NCBI RefSeq assembly: GCF_036884655.1
Contig: NC_088330.1
Location: 28,212,001 to 28,276,000 of the forward strand
From: Musa acuminata AAA Group
Lineage: Eukaryota; Streptophyta; Magnoliopsida; Zingiberales; Musaceae
Direction of reading: 5' to 3'
DNA: 64,000 nt
Part shown: positions 57,999-64,000 of the stretch, one piece after another
How the letters are laid out: each line of letters starts with the position of its first letter
Position numbering within the stretch: the first letter of the stretch is position 1
Translations under genes and position numbers: made by a program
Notes under the pieces: generated by a model
Told to the model about the DNA's origin: nothing
Databases searched by the model: none
Seen by the model: only the letters and a program-made list of their open reading frames with translations

Positions 57999-60715
57999 TG
58001 TCACGCCCCCCGAATTTAATTCTCATTTAGGAGGTGTGAACCTAATTCAAGATTGATAATATTTAATTCAACAAACAATCCAGGATCCAATCATGCATTT
58101 GAGGTCACTAAGAAAAAAGCATTCAAGTCATTCACCTCTACAATCCACAATTCACAAAACCTGTGCAGTCTATAATCATACATCATGTCACTAGATGATT
58201 CTTAAAATCCAAAAGCAACTTAACTAAACCATGACTATATCATAAATCCATAAGCGTGGTCATTAATGCAATCACAAAACCAACATGTACTACATGTTTA
58301 TATCAGTACACAGTTTAGACTTAACATTTCCAAAATCCTGACATAAGAGGTACTTTTCAAATATTTACAAGATACATCAATCTAGATTTGTCATTGATAT
58401 TTCATTACACCCAAAAAGAACTTATACAACATCAACCTATCAAGTACAAAATATTTGCCCAAAAATCTTCTAGTCTTCCACTGCCTCAACCCAATTTACA
58501 CATTTTAGTGAGCGATAAGCTATCCTGAAAAATTTATGTAGCAACGAGGTGAGCATATAAAGCTCAGAAAATGACTAACATATCCATAGTAAAGAGAACA
58601 GTTTTTAAACAAATGAGGTATCAAAATACAAAGTAGAGATACAAGATGAAACAGTAGCATGTTTTGTTTGAATACAGAATTACAATATCATATCGTTCGA
58701 AGCACGTTTTATTCATACAATCGAGGAAAGGTAATTGGAGCATATCATTGGCATAAGGAGCATATCGATGACATATGGTAGCTTTCAAGGTATAACAAAG
58801 ACTTATAACATTTCGGAAATATATCAAAGAACAAAACATGAATAGAAGCTCAAATGTCACATGACGATGCATTCATTTCATTCTTATCCAAAGCATGCAT
58901 AGAAACATAGCCAAAGCTTTGGATATCATATCAAACACATAGAAGGTGAAGTGGGATCATAACATAATATGGTCCATCCATTTCTGAATGACCAACAAAC
59001 ATAAGTCTCCCACGTCTGGGAGCTCCATCCACCCACGTCTGAGTGAAATCATAGGGGGCCGGCAGAGCATCGCGGGCTCTAAGCATAACTCCCTTTACCA
59101 TTTCTAGCAAAGGTTCACATTTATCCCACAAACACTGGAGTACAAAGGGACAGTATGAATAATGAAATTAGCATATATTGGAAGCATATGCGGAACAATG
59201 AAATGTACATATGCCTTTCGAGTCAATACGATACAAACATAATCTTTCACAAATGTATTCAGATTTGAAAGGAAACAAAAGCAAGAGCATACAAGGATTT
59301 CAAGAAATCATATATAGCTCAATTGAAATAAGAAAGTTAGATAAATTTAATGTCCAAAGAAATGAAACTAGAAGAGGCACATATCGAAAGCAAATGCGGA
59401 ACAATGGGATGCATGTGCCGAATCATTACGATGCAAACATGATCTTTAGATGATAGCTACAGATGTACAAATAAATAGAGGACAAAAGTATACAGGAATT
59501 TAAGGTAATAATGTAAAGCTTAACTGAAGTAAGAGTTTTTGCCGAAATCGATTTCCAAAGAGAATAAACAAGGAAAGCCGCAATCGACCAAAGCTCGATT
59601 CTGGCAGAATTTGATAGGAACATTATATGAACTATTTGGATAACCAATTATTCTCCAATGTATACAAAATAGGTGTCATTAGAAAGCTTTGTCAATCTAG
59701 TTTTAGAAAAATTAAGTTTAACAAGAATTGGAATTTACAACAGGGAGTTACAAATAATTTTGTAACGAAAGGTTTGAAAATATTAGCTCTGTTTTACTGA
59801 ATCCATAGGGTCGATGAAAGCAGATTTTTCAGTTAGCAATTGTACTCCAAAAATTTCAAATCAGTAAATACAGAAAGAATTTTGAGTCTAGCTTTGAATA
59901 AATCATACTTTGTATGAATCAGAGTTCACAGCAGAAAGTTATAAACAGTTAAGCAACAAGAGGTCAGAAATTTCAGTTCCTATATTGCAGAATCAGTAGG
60001 GTTAAATTAAACAGAAGTCTTAGTAGGCATTTAAACTCCAAATCATTTGATCTTAGTATCAAAATGAAGATTGTTTTGTCTACTTTCAAATGGAACAGGA
60101 TTTGTCTAAATCAGAGTTTATTACAAAATGTTATGACCGAAACATTGCATAGAGGTCAGATTACCGAAAAATTACAGATTCATGGCTTTGTATCAAAACG
60201 AAAGAAGGTCTGGTTCTCAGTTGAAAGCTTTCAAATTTTGCAGAATAAAAATGGAAACATAGATTAAGGTTACTGTGGGATGGGGTTAGAACATTGCCTT
60301 AAAATTATTTGAATCCCAAATGTGGAAAAATTGATGAAATACCTCAAGCTTTTCTTCTTCTTCTTCTTCTTTTCTCAAACTCACGTTGGCTGCAACTCTT
60401 CAGGTTTGTTTTCTTTAACCTTTAATCTAATTTTTTGGGTTTTGGCTAATGCAAAAGTTACAAGGTGTCATGCATGCATGAAAGGGGCTAGGTGTCATCT
60501 TTAGAGCAAAGATAAGTGGCACATGTCCACTATATTTTTTTTTTTTAACTTAAATCTGAATCTTTCATAAATTATATCAAACTTCTAATATTTACTCTTA
60601 GGTCCCTAGCCATAAACTTTTAATATAATATCATTGAATATAAAATAATTATTAAATAATTCTTATTTTTATAAACAAACCTTTTACTAAATTTTTAAAA
60701 ATGGGGGATGTTACA
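57999..60715 (-). repeat. Long 3' LTR (2.7 kb) of the gypsy element
   Basis: Plus-strand ends are TGTCACGCCCCCC and GGGGGATGTTACA, giving an extended inverted terminal repeat (TGTxACxxCCCCC). Internal features are a ~205 bp partial duplication (GCGGAACAATG at 59189 and 59394) and a CTT run at 60349-60370. No second LTR in the window confirms the length. Confidence 0.65.
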
Positions 60716-60728
60716 CTCTCCCCTCCTT
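60716..60728 (-). other. Polypurine tract
   Basis: AAGGAGGGGAGAG on the minus strand, directly before the LTR start TGTAACATCCCCC. Confidence 0.75.
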
Positions 60729-60762
60729 AAAGAAAAATTTAGTCCTCTAAATTTATCATACC

Positions 60763-63700
60763 TTAATCGACGAAAAGATGAGGATAAGTCTTCATCATTT
60801 CTTCCTCAAGCTCCCAGGTTGTTTCCTCTCCAGAATGATATCTCCATATCACTTTAACTAGAGGGATAACCCGATTCCTCAAGATCTTCTCTTTTTTATC
60901 AACAATCTGAGTGGGCTCTTCTATATAAGATAAGTCTTTATCAATCACCATCGGCTCATACTTAATGATATGAGAGGGATCAGGTATATACTTTCTGATC
61001 ATTAAAACATGAAATATATCATGGATATGGCGCAATGATGGTGGCAAGGCAATCCTGTAAGCGACAGAACCAACCCTCTCAAGAATCTCAAAAGGTCCAA
61101 TAAATCTTGGGCTTAACTTTCCTTTCTTCCCAAATCTTATAATGCCTTTAGAAGGGGAGACCTTCAGGAATACAAAATCCCCGATTTGAAACTCAATATT
61201 TCGTCTTCTGTTATCAACATAACTCTTTTAACGACTCTGAGCAGTCTTTAACCTTTTTCTTATAAGTTAAATTTTCTCAGTAATCTCTTGTACTTTTTCT
61301 GGTGCTAATAACTTTCTGTCGCTAATTTCTTCCCAACATATAGTCGTCCTACACTTTCACCCATATAAAGCTTCATAAGGAGCCATCTGAATACTTGAAT
61401 GATAACTATTATTGTAAGTGAACTCAATAAGAGAGATATCTTTATCCCATTCACCTTTCCAATCCATAACATAGGCTCAAAGAAAATCCTCAAGTGTTTG
61501 AATGGTTCTTTCTGATTAACCATCAGTTTGAGGGTGATAAGCAGTGCTAAACTTGACTTTAGTGCCAATAGATTCCTGTAACCTTTTCCAAAATCTAGAT
61601 AGAAATCTAGAGTCTCTGTCAGAGATTATCTCCTTTGGAACACCATGAAGTCTTACTATTTCATTTATATATAAATCTGCAAGCCTATCAAGAGAATAAG
61701 TCATATTGATCGGTAGGAAATGTGTAGATTTTGTTAACCTATCAATGATAACCTAAATAGCATCATGCTTTCTAGAAGTTCGGGATAGTCCTGAAATAAA
61801 GTCCATGGTAATACATTCACATTTCCATTCAGGAATATCTAAAGGTTGCAACAAACCTCCACGTCTTTGGTGTTCTGCTTTGATTTGCTGACAAGTCAAA
61901 CACTTTGAAACATATATTGCAATCTCCTTCTTCATGCCTTCCCACCAATATTGACTTCAGAGATCTCTATACATCTTAGTGCTACCAGGATGCATGGTGT
62001 ACTTTGAATTATGACAATCCCTCAGGATTTGATTTTTGATATCTGAGTCATTTGGAACACATATTCTATCCTCAAATCTCAATAGGCCATCCTTTGAAAC
62101 TCGAAAATTCACTTTCAATCCCTTTTCTACTTCATTCCTTAAGCAGATCAAGCGTCGATCTCGTAGTTGTCCTCCTTTAATTTGTTGAATGAGATCAGAT
62201 TGCACTTGGATAGAGGCCATTAATATCATTGAATCTTGCCCTTTTCTCATAACATTCGAATCATAATTCTCTTCTAATAACTTCTGCCCCTATTCTCACT
62301 ATTCCAAGTGGTGATGAGGGATTTATGGTTTACACTGATGCCTCAAGAAAGGACATTGGATGTGTTTTGATGCAAGAAGGGAAAGTGATTGCTTATGCTT
62401 CTAGACAGCTAAAGAGTTATGAACTGAATTATCCAACTCATGATTTGGAATTGGCAGCAATTGTTTTTGCTCTAAAGATTTGGAGGCATTACTTGTATGG
62501 ACGAACATTTAAAATCTTTACTAATCATAAGAGTTTAAAGTATATTTTTACTCAAAAAGAGTTAAACATGAGACAACGGAGATGGATAGAACTTCTAAAG
62601 GATTATGATTGTACCATTCGTTATCACCCGGGTAAAGCTAATGTTGTAGCAGATGCCCTTAGTAGAAAATCTACAAGTTTTATGGCGACTTTGGTTGTGA
62701 AGCAATTAGTCAATCTCCTTTTTAACTCTTGAAAACTTTGCTCACAATCATCACCCCATACAAATTTCACATTCTTTTGAGTGAGTTTGGTGAGAGGTTG
62801 AGCGATTCGAGAAAATCCCTCCACAAATCTCCTATAATAACCTGCCATGCCCAAGAAGCTTCTAACTTCTGTCATGTTTGTTGGTACTTCCCACTTAACA
62901 ACAGCTTCCACTTTCTTTGGATCAACAAATATACCCTTCCCTGAAATCACATGGCTTAAGAAAGCAATTTAATTCAACCAAAATTCACATTTGCTGAACT
63001 TTGCATACAACTTTTTTTCTCTTAGTATGGATAATATATTTCTCAAGTGTTCCTCATGCTCCTGATTACTCCTTGAATATACTAATATGTCATCAATGAA
63101 TACAATTACACAATCGTCCAAGAATGGTTGAAATATCCTATTCATCAGTTCCATAAAAGCTGCAGGGGCATTAGTTAAACCAAAGGGCATCACTAAGAAT
63201 TCATAGTGACCATATCGAGTTCTAAAAGCTGTTTTTGGAATATCCTCCTTCATGATCTTCAACTGATAGTAACCTGACCTTAAATCAATCTTGGAGAATA
63301 CTTGTGCACCCTACAATTGATCAAACAAATCATCAATTCTGGGTAGGGGATACTTGTTTTTGATGGTCACCTGATTCAATTGTCTATAATCAATACAAAG
63401 CCTTAACGTTCCATCCTTCTTCTTAACTAATAGCACTGGAGCACCCCATGGTGAAACACTGGGTCGAATGAAACCCTTATCTAATAGTTCTTGTAGTTGC
63501 TTTTTCAATTCCTCTAGCTCGAGTGGTGCCATTCTGTAAGGAGGCTTAGATATTGGGGTTGTCCCAAGGACCAAATCAATAGTAAATTCACCCTCTCTAT
63601 CTGGAGATAAACCAGGCAAGTCATCTGGAAATACATCAGGGAACTCTTTGACCACTGTAATTTCATTTAGGTGAGTTTCTTGATTTGAATGCTCCTTTAC

Positions 63701-64000
63701 ACACACCATATAACAAAAATAACCCTTCTGCATAAAATGATAAGCTTGAAGTGCTGATATCAAGCAAGGAGGCAAATCATGCCTAATACCCTTAAAGTAA
63801 AATATAGGTTGATCTGGTATGCAGAAAGTAATTATTTTTGTATAGCAATCAACACTAGCATGATAGGAAGATAGCCAATTGATGCCAAGTATAATATCAA
63901 AACCCTAGATCTCTAGGAGAATCAAATCAACAAGAAGTTCACATTCTCCGATAGAAATCAAACAAGATGGATAAACCAAGTTTGTTGTCAAAGAATCCCC
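60763..64000 (-). pseudogene. Gypsy pol pseudogene
   Basis: From right to left on the minus strand: protease tail [10 protein letters not shown] (about 63890); RT with [20 protein letters not shown] (near 63465-63405), [13 protein letters not shown] (near 63190-63150) and catalytic FIDDILVYS (near 63095); inverted RNase H (62286-62705, plus strand); integrase zinc region with CLTCQQIKAEH near 61900, core Asp in ITMDFISGL and ISDRDSRF, and SERTIQTLED near 61500; C-terminus with VIWRYHSGEETTWELEEEM, a chromodomain-like tail, ending at 60763. In-frame stops near 61935, 61755, 61520, 61480, 61365, 61275 and 61230 all sit where one C-to-T or G-to-A change would restore Gln, Arg or Trp. Inactive. 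Confidence 0.88.
62286..62705 (+). pseudogene. Gypsy RNase H segment in inverted orientation
   Basis: This open plus-strand piece carries the gypsy RNase H pattern: [14 protein letters not shown] (catalytic Asp), [13 protein letters not shown] (Glu), [14 protein letters not shown] (Asp) and [11 protein letters not shown]. The flanking RT (from 62706 rightwards) and integrase (below 62286) are on the minus strand. Turning this piece round would place it in frame between them, with no visible bases lost, so it is a precise inversion of about 420 bp rather than a separate insertion. Confidence 0.88.

Larger units (their letters stand above)
57999..64000 (-). mobile_element. Ty3/gypsy chromovirus-like element (continues beyond the window)
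   Basis: Minus-oriented: the 3' LTR is 57999-60715, the polypurine tract 60716-60728, pol 60763-64000. The order from right to left is protease tail, RT, inverted RNase H, integrase, chromodomain-like end. The 5' part and 5' LTR lie right of the window. Confidence 0.88.

Overview
The window is nuclear DNA of a flowering plant. The GC-rich, intron-poor genes, the CYP76-type cytochrome P450 pair and the dense nests of copia and gypsy LTR retrotransposons suggest a monocot. A banana-family (Zingiberales/Musaceae) genome is my best guess, but that placement is inference. Only four protein-coding genes look intact: two nearly identical tandem CYP76-like P450s (6686-8288 and 22926-24528, both minus), a UDP-glucuronate 4-epimerase (32955-34310, minus) and an MBOAT wax-synthase-like acyltransferase (52901-53920, minus). 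Nearly everything else I can identify is retroelement sequence of different ages.

Layout. 1-6265: a copia pol relic (1-71, resuming at 4608) is split by a complete, pol-deleted LTR element (72-4602, target duplication ACACC), followed by a minus-strand LTR with its primer-binding site. 6266-8912: P450 copy A and its duplicated flanks. 9420-22505: a retroelement nest whose centrepiece is a complete 8.36 kb minus-strand element (10432-18787, target duplication CTATG). It has gag but no recognisable pol, and carries instead a second ORF resembling the 'putative plant transposon protein' domain. Its LTRs hold a GC-rich palindromic minisatellite directly upstream of a TATA box. 22506-25090: P450 copy B. 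25100-26280: a decayed LINE. 26300-32740: no gene recognised. 32955-34310: the epimerase.

34600-52700 is AT-rich and repeat-dominated. It holds an LTR with primer-binding site at 36410, a split array of ~570 bp direct repeats, a probable gypsy LTR with a pyrimidine tract, and a whole but dead copia element (41907-46980) whose premature stops nearly all fall where a Gln or Trp codon could have mutated by one C-to-T or G-to-A change. The acyltransferase follows at 52.9 kb. 55560-57975 is a copia gag/protease relic. 57999 to the window end is a minus-strand gypsy chromovirus-like element with a 2.7 kb LTR and an RNase H segment turned round inside an otherwise collinear pol.

The four genes do not form an obvious pathway: specialised oxidation (P450s), pectin precursor supply (epimerase) and acyl-ester synthesis (acyltransferase). 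The points most worth a second look are the pol-less gag+ORF2 element and its promoter repeat array, the inverted RNase H block, and the sharp identity step around the P450 duplicates, which suggests gene conversion.
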